Shown: positions 27,258 through 36,237, counted from the first letter of the stretch. The stretch is 40,135 bases of DNA from Streptomyces sp. NRRL F-5123 (GCF_000721495.1 NZ_JOHY01000059.1:1-40135); one strand, 5' to 3'. Program-made: numbers and translations. The notes: generated by a model not told the origin, from the letters alone.

Positions 27258-27970
27258 ATGTCGCCGTCCGTGCAAGTCTCCCGATCGTCGTCGAGTCCGG
27301 CTTCGATCGCATACCGGACAAGCTCCACACGGTTGTGCAACTGGAGCTTTCCGAGGGTGTTCTGGACGTGGTTCTGCACCGTACGGTGCGAAATGACCAG
27401 GCGGGCGGCTATCTGCTTGTAGCTCAGCCCCTTCGCGACCAGCCGCAGCACCTCCGTCTCGCGCTCGGTCAGCCGCGGCGCCGCGGGGCCGTCCGCCGCG
27501 GCCGGCGGCGGGTCGGTGGCCAGCCGCCGGTACTCACCCAGCACCAGCCCGGCCAGGCCCGGGGTGAAGACCGGGTCCCCCACCGCGGTCCTGCGCACCG
27601 CGTCCACCAGCTCCTCCCGACCGGCCGACTTGAGCAGGTAGCCGGTCGCCCCGGATTTGACCGCTTCCAGTACGTCCGCGTGCTCGCCGCTCGCCGACAG
27701 CACCAGCACCCGCACCGCCGGGTCGACCGCGAGGACCTCCTTGCAGACCCGCACGCCGGACGCGCCCGGCAGGTTGAGGTCCAGCACCAGCACCTGCGGG
27801 CGGGCGGCCCGCGCGCGGCGGATCGCCTCGGGCCCGTCGCCCGCGGTCGCCACCACCCGGAAGCCCGCCTCGCCCAGGTCGCGGGCCACCGCGTCCCGCC
27901 ACATCGGGTGGTCGTCCACCACCATCACCGTGACCGGCGGCTGCTGCGCCGCCCCGTCCGCGGTCGTCAT
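27254..27970 (-). CDS. macR: NarL/LuxR-type response regulator (MacR-like)
   Basis: The 238-residue regulator has a receiver domain with acidic pair D19/D20 (VVDDHP), phospho-acceptor Asp64 (LVLDLNLPG) and the conserved Lys in GYLLKSAG, then a LuxR helix-turn-helix, about 168-210 (LTERETEVLRLVAKGLSYKQ and the following RTVQNHVQNTL). The GGGGGAG ribosome binding site is 6 nt before the ATG. Its start overlaps the kinase stop by 4 nt (ATGA). The family name follows the adjacent MacS-type kinase and the pfkA neighbourhood, which matches the S. coelicolor macRS locus as I recall it; there the pair affects morphogenesis and actinorhodin. Confidence 0.9.
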   Translation of the reverse strand: MTTADGAAQQPPVTVMVVDDHPMWRDAVARDLGEAGFRVVATAGDGPEAIRRARAARPQVLVLDLNLPGASGVRVCKEVLAVDPAVRVLVLSASGEHADVLEAVKSGATGYLLKSAGREELVDAVRRTAVGDPVFTPGLAGLVLGEYRRLATDPPPAAADGPAAPRLTERETEVLRLVAKGLSYKQIAARLVISHRTVQNHVQNTLGKLQLHNRVELVRYAIEAGLDDDRETCTDGDM

Positions 27971-29145
27971 GCCGCTCCCCCTCCGCTCGTGCCGGTCGCC
28001 CCGGCCCTCTCCCCCGCCTGCGCCGCCTTGGGCAGCCGCAGCTCCACCTCGGTGCCCTCGCCCGGCAGCGACAGCCACTGCGCACTGCCGCCCAGGTCGC
28101 GCAGCCGGCCGCGGATCGACTGGGCCGCCCCGAGCCGCCCTTCCGCCGCGGCCGCGGCGAGCCGCCCCTCGGGGATGCCGGGGCCGTCGTCCCGCACGGT
28201 CACCAGCACCGCGTCCGGCTCGTCCTCCACCAGGATCCACGCCCGCGCCCCCTCGCCGGCGTGCACCGCCACGTTGTCCAGCGCGGCCCCCACCGCCGCC
28301 GCCAGCTCCGCGCCCGCCGCCGGCTCCACCGGCACGGGGGTGCCCGGCGCGGACACCGTCACCCGGGCCGACGCGTACGGGGCGAGCAGCGCGCGCAGGT
28401 CCGAGGGCCCCGCGGGCTCCTCCCCGGGGCGCGGCGCGGGCACCGGGGCGCCGCTGATCAGACCGCGCAGCGCCACCTCCTGCTCGCCCGCCATCCGGCC
28501 CAGCTCGGCGGCCTCTCCCCCCGCCTGGTCACCGCGCCGCTGCACCATCGCCAGCACCTGGAGCACCCCGTCGTGGATGTCCCGCGCGAGCCGCTCCCGC
28601 TCCCGGGTGGCCGCCTCGATCTGCAGCGCGCGGGCGAGCGTGCGCTCGCTGATCCTGGCCACCTCGACGACGTAGCCGATGCCGATGCTCGCGACCCACA
28701 CCAGCAGGACGTTGCGCAGCGTGTCCCGCCCGGCGCCGCTGCCGCGCTCCACCAGGTCGGCGAGCGCCACCAGCGAGGACGCGACGGCGGCCCACCGCCA
28801 CCCGCCCTTGACCGCGAAGGCCAGCACGGAGCCGGCCGTCCAGATCGACGGCAGCGTGAAGGCGCCCTCCTCGATCCGGGCGTGGGTGTCCACGACCATC
28901 GTGAGGAGTATCCCGCTGAGCGCGAGCGCGAGGTCGGTCGCGAGGAAGCCGCGGGTGCAGCGCTCGGCCGAGCGCACCCGGCCGAGCGTGGACAGGGTCC
29001 ACACCCCCAGGACGCCCAGGTAGATCCCGCCGATCAGCGGGTGCTTCAGGTCGTCGTAGGCGTAGACGAAGACGGCGATCGCGTACCCGCACGTCAGCAC
29101 CCGGTACGCCACCAGGGCCCGCCACAGCGGCCCCTCCACCGACAT
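27967..29145 (-). CDS. macS: MacS-family sensor histidine kinase
   Basis: The 392-residue kinase has about five hydrophobic segments in its first 160 residues, a HisKA_3 phosphoacceptor helix with His191 (LARDIHDGVLQVLAMVQR) and a degenerate-looking ATPase domain: LAAAVGAALDNVAVHAG as the N box and VTVRDDGPGIPEG as the G1 box. This is the architecture of the MacS family, which lacks a sizeable extracytoplasmic sensor. Two ATGs lie 6 nt apart; I take the one at 29145, 9 nt after GGAGA, rather than 29151. Its stop overlaps the macR start, so the two are translationally coupled. Confidence 0.92.
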   Translation of the reverse strand: MSVEGPLWRALVAYRVLTCGYAIAVFVYAYDDLKHPLIGGIYLGVLGVWTLSTLGRVRSAERCTRGFLATDLALALSGILLTMVVDTHARIEEGAFTLPSIWTAGSVLAFAVKGGWRWAAVASSLVALADLVERGSGAGRDTLRNVLLVWVASIGIGYVVEVARISERTLARALQIEAATRERERLARDIHDGVLQVLAMVQRRGDQAGGEAAELGRMAGEQEVALRGLISGAPVPAPRPGEEPAGPSDLRALLAPYASARVTVSAPGTPVPVEPAAGAELAAAVGAALDNVAVHAGEGARAWILVEDEPDAVLVTVRDDGPGIPEGRLAAAAAEGRLGAAQSIRGRLRDLGGSAQWLSLPGEGTEVELRLPKAAQAGERAGATGTSGGGAA

Positions 29146-29197
29146 GCGCATGTCTCCCCCTCGGGAGGCGAGCCTACTGGGTGGGGCCCGCACCACC

Positions 29198-29230
29198 AGG
29201 GGCGCGTGGGGGCACCTCCCACGCGCCCCT
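29198..29230. terminator. Perfect 13-bp stem between plsC and macS genes
   Basis: AGGGGCGCGTGGG (29198-29210) pairs perfectly with CCCACGCGCCCCT (29218-29230) around a GGCACCT loop, then GAAAACGCTC follows. It belongs to the same GCGCCCCTGAAAAACG repeat family as 75-245. It lies between the acyltransferase gene and the upstream end of macS; both genes read leftward, so it could end the acyltransferase transcript. Confidence 0.7.
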
Positions 29231-29300
29231 GAAAACGCTCGCCCGGCGGCGCAGCCGCAGCCCGGAAACGCGCGCCGCCCTGCGCAAGGGCGAGGCCCGC

Positions 29301-30014
29301 CTACCGCTCGGCCGCGGAGGGTTTGGCGGACTCGGCGAGCAGCCGCTTGGCGGCGGTCGCGTAGATGTCCACGTACTCCTGGCCCGAGAGCTTCATGATC
29401 TCGTACATGACCTCGTCCGTGATCGACCGCAGGATGAAGCGGTCGGCCTCCATCCCGGCGTAGCGGGAGAAGTTGAGCGGCTTGCCGATGCGGATCCCCG
29501 GGCGGACCGAGAGCTTCGGGACGACCTTGCCGACCGGCTGCACCTTCTCCGTGTCGATCATCGCCACCGGGATGACCGGCGCCCCGCTGGCCAGCGCGAC
29601 ACGGGCGAGGCCGCCGGGCTTGCCCCGGTAGAGGCGGCCGTCCGGGGAGCGCGTGCCCTCAGGGTAGATGCCGAACAGCTCGCCGCGGGCCAGGACCGCG
29701 ACCCCGCTCTTGACGGCGGCCTCGCCCGCGCCCCGGGCGCCGGAGCGGTCGACGGGGAGCTGGCCGACGCCCTTGAAGAACGCGGCGGTGAGCTTGCCCT
29801 TGACGCCCGGCGAGTTGAAGTACTCCTCCTTCGCGATGAAGGTGACCTTGCGGTCGAGCACCGCCGGGAGGAAGAAGGAGTCCGAGAAGGACAAGTGGTT
29901 GCTCGCGAGGATCGCCGGACCCTCGGCAGGGATGTGCTCAAGGCCCTCGACCCAGGGCCGGAAGGCCGCCTTGAGCGGCGAACCGATGGCGATCTTCATC
30001 GCGCCGTAGAACAA
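29301..30014 (-). CDS. plsC: 1-acyl-sn-glycerol-3-phosphate acyltransferase (PlsC-like)
   Basis: The 237-residue membrane-associated enzyme transfers acyl groups to lysophosphatidate. It has NHLSFSD (His40-x4-Asp45, the catalytic motif), the substrate motif GIYPEGTRSPDG, and a final PlsC-like block, VIPVAMIDTEKV. The start is a TTG at 30014 with AGGAGG-tccggg spacing, which is strong support; the next ATG lies only a few codons in. The mycobacterial counterpart in this neighbourhood is Rv2182c. Function as PlsC rather than another LPLAT member is likely but not certain. Confidence 0.88.
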   Translation of the reverse strand: MFYGAMKIAIGSPLKAAFRPWVEGLEHIPAEGPAILASNHLSFSDSFFLPAVLDRKVTFIAKEEYFNSPGVKGKLTAAFFKGVGQLPVDRSGARGAGEAAVKSGVAVLARGELFGIYPEGTRSPDGRLYRGKPGGLARVALASGAPVIPVAMIDTEKVQPVGKVVPKLSVRPGIRIGKPLNFSRYAGMEADRFILRSITDEVMYEIMKLSGQEYVDIYATAAKRLLAESAKPSAAER

Positions 30015-30214
30015 CCCGGACCTCCTGTAGCCGTCGCACCGACCATAGCGCCACGGGGCGGGTACGGCTGGTCCTGACGGGGCTTACCGCCAGGTATCGC
30101 AGCCGCGTACGCTGAACGTCCGACCTCCGTGTACCTCGTGTACCCGGGTTCGCGGTTTCACGCCCGCGGAGCCCCAGGAACACCCTCGGATCCCTTCAGA
30201 ACAGGAGCCCAGCG

Positions 30215-31015
30215 GTGCCGTTGCTGCCAGGAGCCGAACCGTACCGCCATGACGGCGGAACGACCGGCGTGCTGCTCTGTCACGGTTTCACCGGCTCGCC
30301 GCAGTCCATGCGCCCGTGGGCCGGACATCTGGCCGACCGCGGCCTGACGGTGTCGGTGCCGCTGCTGCCGGGGCACGGCACCCGGTGGCAGGAGATGGCG
30401 ATGACCGGCTGGCAGGACTGGTACGCCGAGGTGGAGCGTGAGCTGCTCGCGCTGGGCGACCGCTGCTCGCGGGTCTTCGTCGGCGGCCTGTCGATGGGCG
30501 GCACACTCGCGCTGCGGCTCGCGGCCAAGCACGGCACGGCGGTCAGCGGTGTGGTGCTGGTCAACCCGTCGGTGAAGGCCGACAGCCCGAAACTGCGGGC
30601 GGCGGCGCTGCTGCGGCACATCGTGCCCTCGGTCAAGGGCATCGCCAGCGACATAGCGCGCGAGGGCGTCGTCGAGACCGGCTACGACCGTGTCCCCTTG
30701 CACGGGGTGCACGCCTTGAACCAGCTGTGGCCGGTGGTCCGTGCCGGGCTGCCGCAGGTCACGCAGCCGCTGCTGCTGCTGCACAGCCGGGTGGACCATG
30801 TGGTGGACCCGTCGAACTCGGCGGTGGTGCTGAGTTCGGTGTCGTCCACGGACGTGACGGAGATCGTCCTGGAGGACAGCTTCCACGTCGCCACCCTGGA
30901 CAACGACGCGGAGCGGATCTTCGCGGAGTCCTACGCCTTCGTCGAGCGCCTCTCCGCGGCGGTGCCCGCGGACGGGGCGGGCGGCGCGCTGAAGGAGGGC
31001 ACGGCCGGTGGCTGA
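30215..31015 (+). CDS. Alpha/beta-hydrolase, carboxylesterase-like
   Basis: The 266-residue hydrolase has a nucleophile elbow GLSMGG with Ser93, Asp194 (SRVDHVVDP) and His224 (DSFHVATLD), a complete Ser-Asp-His triad, and an oxyanion-side motif LLCHGFTGSPQSM. The layout is typical of carboxylesterase/monoacylglycerol-lipase-type enzymes, but the substrate is unknown. The GTG start has AGGAG just upstream. Its end overlaps the following gene by 8 bp, so the two are coupled; the neighbouring plsC and fadD genes make a lipid role plausible. Confidence 0.9.
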   Translation: MPLLPGAEPYRHDGGTTGVLLCHGFTGSPQSMRPWAGHLADRGLTVSVPLLPGHGTRWQEMAMTGWQDWYAEVERELLALGDRCSRVFVGGLSMGGTLALRLAAKHGTAVSGVVLVNPSVKADSPKLRAAALLRHIVPSVKGIASDIAREGVVETGYDRVPLHGVHALNQLWPVVRAGLPQVTQPLLLLHSRVDHVVDPSNSAVVLSSVSSTDVTEIVLEDSFHVATLDNDAERIFAESYAFVERLSAAVPADGAGGALKEGTAGG

Positions 31016-31589
31016 CCGCGAGGACGAGGGCACCGCTCCGCACGAGGAGGAGCCGCCGCGCCCGGACACCCCGCTGGACGAGGAGGCGGTCTGGGCCGCA
31101 CTCGTCGCGGGCTACGACGAGGAGCCGGAGCCCGGCACCGAGGCCTGGCCGGAGGCGGAGAACGTCCGGCCGGCGAAGGCCGCGGTGACCGCGGACCCGG
31201 ACGCCGAGCCCGAGCCGGGCCCCGACGCGACCGACCCGGCGGCGGTGAGCACCGCGCCGCCGCAGTCCGACCGGACGATCGTGATCCACCCGGTGATCCG
31301 CGGGCCGCGCGACTACGAGGTGCCCGACGACGACGAGGACGCGCATTTCGTGCCGCCCGAGCCGCCGCCGCTGCCGGAGGCGGACGTCACGACGAAGTTC
31401 GCCTGGATCGCGGTTCTGGGCGGGCCGCTGCTGCTGCTCGCGTTCGTGCTCTTCCAGATCGAGATGACCTGGTGGGCGGCGACGGTGGGCGTCGGCGGCT
31501 TCCTGGGCGGCTTCGCCACGCTGGTGGCGCGGATGCGCACGGACGAGGACGAGGACGACGACGACCCGGGGCGCGGCGCGGTCGTCTGA
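31008..31589 (+). CDS. Acidic protein with two C-terminal membrane helices
   Basis: The 193-residue protein has a Glu/Asp/Pro-rich, probably disordered N-terminal half (about 1-125), then two membrane helices (about 129-148 and 153-171) and an acidic tail (EDEDDDDPG). No domain is recognised. It starts at GTG inside the end of the hydrolase gene, and a strong bidirectional terminator follows its stop. Confidence 0.8.
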   Translation: MADREDEGTAPHEEEPPRPDTPLDEEAVWAALVAGYDEEPEPGTEAWPEAENVRPAKAAVTADPDAEPEPGPDATDPAAVSTAPPQSDRTIVIHPVIRGPRDYEVPDDDEDAHFVPPEPPPLPEADVTTKFAWIAVLGGPLLLLAFVLFQIEMTWWAATVGVGGFLGGFATLVARMRTDEDEDDDDPGRGAVV

Positions 31590-31627
31590 GCCCCGCAGGG
31601 CACGGCGGGGTGCGCGCCCTGCGGGCT
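31589..31627. terminator. Bidirectional terminator between convergent genes
   Basis: AGCCCCGCAGGGC (31589-31601) pairs with GCCCTGCGGGCT (31616-31627) with one bulged C, a 12-bp stem. It covers the ends of both convergent genes and would serve the hydrolase operon and fadD. Confidence 0.75.
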
Positions 31628-33423
31628 CAGCGGGCGTACAGCGCCTCGACCTCGGCGGCGTAATCGGCGAGCACGACCGAACGCTTGAGCTTCAGGGACG
31701 GCGTCAGGTGCCCGGACTCCTCGGTGAACTGCCCCGGCAGGATGCGGAACTTGCGCACCGACTCGGCGCGCGAGACCGCCGCGTTGCCCTCGTCGACGGC
31801 CTGCTGCACGGCGGCCAGCAGATCCGGGTCGGCGGCCAGCTCGGCGACCGTGCGGCCGGCCTTGCCGTGCTGCTCGGCCCAGCGCGGCAGGAATTCCTCG
31901 TCGAGGGTGACGAGCGCGCCGACGAAGGGGCGGCCGTCGCCGACGACCATGCACTCGGCCACCAGCGCGTGCGCCCGGATCCGGTCCTCGATCACCGCGG
32001 GGGCGACGTTCTTGCCGCCCGCGGTGACGATGATCTCCTTCTTGCGGCCGGTGATCGTGAGGTAGCCGTCCTCGTCGAGGGTGCCGATGTCGCCGGTGTG
32101 GAACCAGCCGTTGCCCATCGCCTCGGCCGTGGCCGGCTCGTTGTTCCAGTACCCGGTGAAGAGGTGCTCGCCGTACAGCAGCACCTCGCCGTCGTCGGAG
32201 ATGCGGATGGTGGAGCCGGGCAGCGGCTGGCCGACGGTTCCCATCTTCGGGCGGTCCCACGGGTTGAAGGCGGTGGCCGCGCAGGACTCGGTGAGGCCGT
32301 AGCCCTCCAGCACGGTGAAGCCGATGCCGCGGTAGAAGTGGCCGAGCCGCTCGCCGAGCGGGGCGCCGCCGGAGATGGCGTGCGTGGCCCGGCCGCCGAG
32401 CACCGCGCGCAGCTTGGCGTAGACGAGCCGGTCGAAGACCTTGTGCGCCGTCCGCAGTCGCAGCGACGGGCCGCCCGGGGTGTCCAGGGCGCGGCTGTAC
32501 GCGACGGCGGTGGCGGCGGCGCGGTCGAAGATCCTCCCCTTGCCGCCGGCCTGCGCGGTGGCGCGGGCGGTGTTGTAGACCTTCTCGAAGACCCGCGGCA
32601 CCCCGAGGATCAGGGTGGGCCGGAAGCCCTGGAGGTCGCCGGTGAGGTTCTTGACGTCGGGGACGTGGCCGAGCCGGATCGGCGCCATGACGCTCGCGAC
32701 CTCGGCGAGGCGCCCCAGCACGTGCGCGAGCGGCAGGAAGAGCAGGATCGAGGACTCGCCGGTGCGGAAGAGCGGGGCGAGGCGCTCCAGGACGTTGCCG
32801 CACTCGGCGAAGAAGCTGCGGTGGCTGAGCACGCAGCCCTTGGGGCGGCCGGTGGTACCGGAGGTGTAGACGACGGTCGCGGGCGAGTCGGCGTTGGCGC
32901 CCGCGCTCCGCTCGTCCAGGACGGCGTCGGCGACGCCGCCGCCCGCCGCCGCGAGCGCCTCGACGGCGCCGGTGTCGATCCGCCACACGTGCTTGAGCAG
33001 CGGCAGCCGCTCCCGTACGGACTCCACCGCGCGCTCGTGCGCGTCCGACTCGACGACGACGGCGACCGCCCCGGAGTCGGCGAGGATCCACTCGATCTGC
33101 TCGGGCGAGGACGTCTCGTAGACCGGCACGGTCACCGCGCCCGCGCTCCACACCGCGAAGTCCAGCAGCGTCCACTCGTAGCGGGTGCGGGACATCAGGG
33201 CGACCCGGTCGCCGGGCTGCACACCTTCGGCGACCAGGCCGCGGGCGGCGGATCGCACCTCGGCGAGGAAGGCGCTCGCGGTGACGTCCTGCCAGTGACC
33301 GGCGGGATCCTTGCGGCCGAGGACGGGTGTGTCCGGGTGCTGGGCGGCGTTGCGGCGGATCAGGTCCGTCAGGTTGCCGTCGGCGGGGACCTCGTACAGG
33401 GCCGGAAGGCTGAACTCACGCAA
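31627..33423 (-). CDS. fadD: Long-chain fatty-acid-CoA ligase
   Basis: The 598-residue ANL-family enzyme activates fatty acids to acyl-CoA through an acyl-adenylate. It has the P-loop YTSGTTGRPKG (186-196), GYGLTESCAATAFNP as the A5 motif, GWFHTGDIGTLDEDGYLTI as A7, and GRKKEIIVTAGGKNVAP as A8. The start is a TTG at 33423 with GAGGAG 8 nt upstream. A perfect TTACCGATCGGTAA palindrome lies 63-76 bp upstream. The corresponding mycobacterial gene is fadD15 (Rv2187). Confidence 0.94.
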   Translation of the reverse strand: MREFSLPALYEVPADGNLTDLIRRNAAQHPDTPVLGRKDPAGHWQDVTASAFLAEVRSAARGLVAEGVQPGDRVALMSRTRYEWTLLDFAVWSAGAVTVPVYETSSPEQIEWILADSGAVAVVVESDAHERAVESVRERLPLLKHVWRIDTGAVEALAAAGGGVADAVLDERSAGANADSPATVVYTSGTTGRPKGCVLSHRSFFAECGNVLERLAPLFRTGESSILLFLPLAHVLGRLAEVASVMAPIRLGHVPDVKNLTGDLQGFRPTLILGVPRVFEKVYNTARATAQAGGKGRIFDRAAATAVAYSRALDTPGGPSLRLRTAHKVFDRLVYAKLRAVLGGRATHAISGGAPLGERLGHFYRGIGFTVLEGYGLTESCAATAFNPWDRPKMGTVGQPLPGSTIRISDDGEVLLYGEHLFTGYWNNEPATAEAMGNGWFHTGDIGTLDEDGYLTITGRKKEIIVTAGGKNVAPAVIEDRIRAHALVAECMVVGDGRPFVGALVTLDEEFLPRWAEQHGKAGRTVAELAADPDLLAAVQQAVDEGNAAVSRAESVRKFRILPGQFTEESGHLTPSLKLKRSVVLADYAAEVEALYAR

Positions 33424-33485
33424 GGCGGCTGCTCCTCATCGGTGCCACGGCGCACCCGGAGGGAGGGCGGGGGACCTACTGGACG

Positions 33486-33499
33486 TTACCGATCGGTAA
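33486..33499 (-). promoter_or_regulatory. Perfect 14-bp palindrome upstream of fadD
   Basis: TTACCGATCGGTAA is a perfect palindrome 63-76 bp upstream of the fadD TTG, inside the 231-bp gap to the divergent metallophosphoesterase. Such AT-edged palindromes are typical operators of TetR-type acyl-CoA regulators. The regulator is not identified. Confidence 0.6.
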
Positions 33500-33654
33500 A
33501 GCTCCGGCGGTAGGGGGCGCAGGGGAGATGTTCCCAGCGTCACACGCGCCGGCCGGCACGGTGGGCCGACGCCGGAAGAGTAGTCCAGCCGGCGGTGGAT
33601 CCGCAGGTGGACCGTGGTCCGGGAGCGCGCGGGGCGGCGCTATAAGCTGGGAAC

Positions 33655-34416
33655 ATGCGGGTGCATGTGGTGAGCGACGTCCATGGCGCGACGGAGGCGC
33701 TGGCCCGCGCCGGGGAGGGCGCGGACGCGCTGGTGTGCCTCGGCGACCTGATCCTCTTCCTCGACTACGCCGACCACGCGCGGGGCATCTTCCCCGAGCT
33801 CTTCGGCGTCGAGAACGCCGACCGCATGGTGGAGCTGCGCACCGCCCGCCGCTTCGACGAGGCGCGGCTGCTGGACGCGCAGCTGTGGGCGGGCATCGAC
33901 CGCCGGGCCGCGATCGAGAGCGCGGTGCGCAAGCAGTACGCCGAGCTGTTCGCCGCTTTCCCCACCCCGACCTACGCCACATACGGCAACGTCGACATCC
34001 CCGGCCTGTGGCCGGAGTACGCCGGCCCCGGCACGACCGTGCTGGACGGCGCGACGGTGGAGCTGGGCGGCCTGGTCCTCGGCTTCGTCGGCGGCGGCCT
34101 GCGCACCTCGATGCGCACCCCGTACGAGATCGACGAGGAGGAGTACGCCGCCAAGGTCGCCGCGCTCGGCAAGGTCGACGTGCTGTGCTCGCACATCCCG
34201 CCGGCGCTGCCGGAGCTGTGCTACGACACCGTCGCGCGCCGCTTCGAGCGCGGCAGCGAGGCGCTGCTGGACGCGGTGCGCAGCGTGCAGCCGAAGTACG
34301 CGCTCTTCGGCCACGTCCACCAGCCGCTGCTGGCCCGCACCCGCGTCGGGCGCACCGAGTGCGTCAACGTCGGCCACTTCAACCGCACCCGCAAGCCGTG
34401 GGTCCTGGAGTGGTGA
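33655..34416 (+). CDS. Metallophosphoesterase (calcineurin-like)
   Basis: The 253-residue enzyme has the dimetal motifs in order: D8-x-H10 (SDVHG), G-D31 (LGDLILF), GNVD in YGNVDIPG where GNHE is usual, a lone His in LCSHIPP and the final GHVH (ALFGHVHQP). Phosphodiesterase or phosphatase activity is likely; the substrate is unknown. The GNVD variation (Val for His) may alter catalysis. TATAAGCT ends 6 nt before the ATG and no ribosome binding site is present, so a leaderless transcript is likely. Confidence 0.88.
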   Translation: MRVHVVSDVHGATEALARAGEGADALVCLGDLILFLDYADHARGIFPELFGVENADRMVELRTARRFDEARLLDAQLWAGIDRRAAIESAVRKQYAELFAAFPTPTYATYGNVDIPGLWPEYAGPGTTVLDGATVELGGLVLGFVGGGLRTSMRTPYEIDEEEYAAKVAALGKVDVLCSHIPPALPELCYDTVARRFERGSEALLDAVRSVQPKYALFGHVHQPLLARTRVGRTECVNVGHFNRTRKPWVLEW

Positions 34417-34516
34417 GGCGGCCCCCTCCCCCGGGGCGGCGCACGCGGCCCGCTCCCACCTGGGCGCGGTAGCCTTCGGGGGCATCCTGCACCAGTAGTC
34501 CTGGAGGGCCACGGCG

Positions 34517-35062
34517 ATGGCGGAACACACACGGTCGAGCATCACCATCGATGCGGCTCCGGCCGCTGTCATGGGCGTCATCGCCGACTTCGACCGCTAC
34601 CCGGAGTGGACCGGTGAGGTCAAGGAGGCCCAGGTCCTCGCGCGGGACGCGAAGGGGCGCGCCGAGCAGGTGCGACTGCTGCTCGACGCGGGCGCCATCA
34701 AGGACGACCACACCCTCGCCTACACCTGGGTGAGCGCCGACGAGGTGCACTGGTCGCTGGTCAAGTCCCAGATGCTGCGCACCCTCGACGGCTCCTACGC
34801 GCTCGTGCCGCTCGACGGCGGCCGGCGCACCGAGGTCACCTACCAGCTCACCGTGGACGTCAAGATCCCCATGCTGGGCATGATCAAGCGCAAAGCCGAG
34901 AAGGTCATCATCGACCGTGCGCTGGCCGGGCTGAAGAAACGGGTCGAGTCGGGCGAGGCCGGTGCGGGCGAGGCCGGTGCTGGGGCTGCCGGTTCCGGGT
35001 CCGCCGGGTCAGGGGCCGTCGGGCTCGGCAAGGGTGCCGCCGGCACCGAGACCGCGGGCTGA
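34517..35062 (+). CDS. SRPBCC (START-like) family protein
   Basis: The 181-residue protein has an SRPBCC hydrophobic-ligand fold in its first 145 residues, starting ITIDAAPAAVMGVIADFDRYPEW, with the C-terminal helix that lines such cavities (KAEKVIIDRALAGLKKRVES). The last 36 residues are a Gly/Ala/Ser tandem run (GEAGAGEAGAG). GGAGG precedes the ATG. The stop overlaps the ArsA-like start by 1 nt. Mycobacterial Rv2185c is the syntenic counterpart and sits beside an ATPase gene in the same way. The ligand is unknown. Confidence 0.87.
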   Translation: MAEHTRSSITIDAAPAAVMGVIADFDRYPEWTGEVKEAQVLARDAKGRAEQVRLLLDAGAIKDDHTLAYTWVSADEVHWSLVKSQMLRTLDGSYALVPLDGGRRTEVTYQLTVDVKIPMLGMIKRKAEKVIIDRALAGLKKRVESGEAGAGEAGAGAAGSGSAGSGAVGLGKGAAGTETAG

Positions 35063-36237
35063 TGCCCGCGGAGGCCGTACGCACCCTGCTGGTCACCGGC
35101 GGCGGAGGGGCGGGCCGCACCGCGGTCGCCGCCGCGACGGCCGCCGCGGCCGCCCGGAGCGGGACCCGCACGCTGCTGCTGACCGGCGAGCGCACCGCGG
35201 CCGCGGCCCTCGACGGGGCGGTGCCGGATCTGGCGGTACGCCGGACGGACCCCGGCGGCGCCTTCCAGGACGCGCTGCTGGACCTGCAGTCCCGCGGCGG
35301 CACCCTGCTCGCGCTGCTCGGCGCCGCGCCGCTGGACCCGGAGGAGCTGACGCCGCTGCCGGGCGCGGAGGCGCTGGCACTGCTGCGGGCCGTACGGGCG
35401 GCGCAGGACGCGGCGTGGGGGCTCGTCGTCGTCGACCTGCCGCCGGTGCGGGAGGCCGTGACGCTGCTCGCGCTGCCCGGGCAGCTGCGCCGCTACCTCG
35501 CCCGGCTGCTGCCTGCCGACCGGCAGGCCGCCCGCGCGCTGCGCCCCGTCCTGGCCCAGCTCGCGGGGGTGCCCATGCCCGCGGAGTGGGCGTACGACGC
35601 CGCGGCCCGCGCGGACCGCGAACTCGCCGCCGTCCAGGCCGTCATCGACGCGCCGGGCACCTCCGTGACGGTGGTCGTCGAGCCCTCCGGCCACGGCGCG
35701 GAGGTGCTGCGCACGGCCCGGACGGGCCTGGCCCTGCACGGCCTCGGCCCCGCCTCGGTGGCCGTCAACCGGCTGCTGCCCGCGAGCGCCGCCGATCCCT
35801 TCACGGCGGGGCTGGCCGCCGCGCAGCACGACCGGCTCAAGTCCTTCACGGAGGCCTGCGCGGCCGACGGCACGCCGCTGCACGAACTGCCCCACCTGGG
35901 GCGGGAGGCGGGGCTGCCGGAGGAGGCGCTGGCGGTGCCACTCGCTGACATCCGCCCTTACAAGGCGGCGCTCGGCAGTAAGGGCGAGCCCTGGAGCGTC
36001 CTCGACCGGCTCGGCGAGGACGGGTACCTGGAGTGGTCGCTGCCGCTGCCGGGCGCCGGCAAGGACGGGCTGGACCTGGTGCGGCGCGGGGACGAACTCG
36101 TCGTCGACGCCGAGGGTTTCCGCCGCATCATGCCGCTGCCGTCCGCGCTGCGGCGCTGCACCGTGCAGGGCGCGGCGCTGCGGGACGGCGTACTGCGGGT
36201 GCGGTTCACGCCCGACCCGGGGCTCTGGCCGCGCTGA
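35062..36237 (+). CDS. ArsA/Get3-like ATPase with a degenerate P-loop
   Basis: The 391-residue protein aligns in layout with ArsA/Get3 ATPases: a P-loop-like N terminus, a helical middle with QHDRLKSFTEACAADGTPLHE, and LPLAREAGL-like HLGREAGLPE near residue 300. The Walker A region reads TGGGGAGRTA, where the family has GKGGVGKTT, so both signature lysines are missing (Gly and Arg instead). The switch I DPA-type Asp is also not apparent. It may bind nucleotide poorly or not hydrolyse it. The ATG overlaps the SRPBCC stop, so the two are coupled and may form a complex. No arsenical gene is nearby. Confidence 0.8.
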   Translation: MPAEAVRTLLVTGGGGAGRTAVAAATAAAAARSGTRTLLLTGERTAAAALDGAVPDLAVRRTDPGGAFQDALLDLQSRGGTLLALLGAAPLDPEELTPLPGAEALALLRAVRAAQDAAWGLVVVDLPPVREAVTLLALPGQLRRYLARLLPADRQAARALRPVLAQLAGVPMPAEWAYDAAARADRELAAVQAVIDAPGTSVTVVVEPSGHGAEVLRTARTGLALHGLGPASVAVNRLLPASAADPFTAGLAAAQHDRLKSFTEACAADGTPLHELPHLGREAGLPEEALAVPLADIRPYKAALGSKGEPWSVLDRLGEDGYLEWSLPLPGAGKDGLDLVRRGDELVVDAEGFRRIMPLPSALRRCTVQGAALRDGVLRVRFTPDPGLWPR

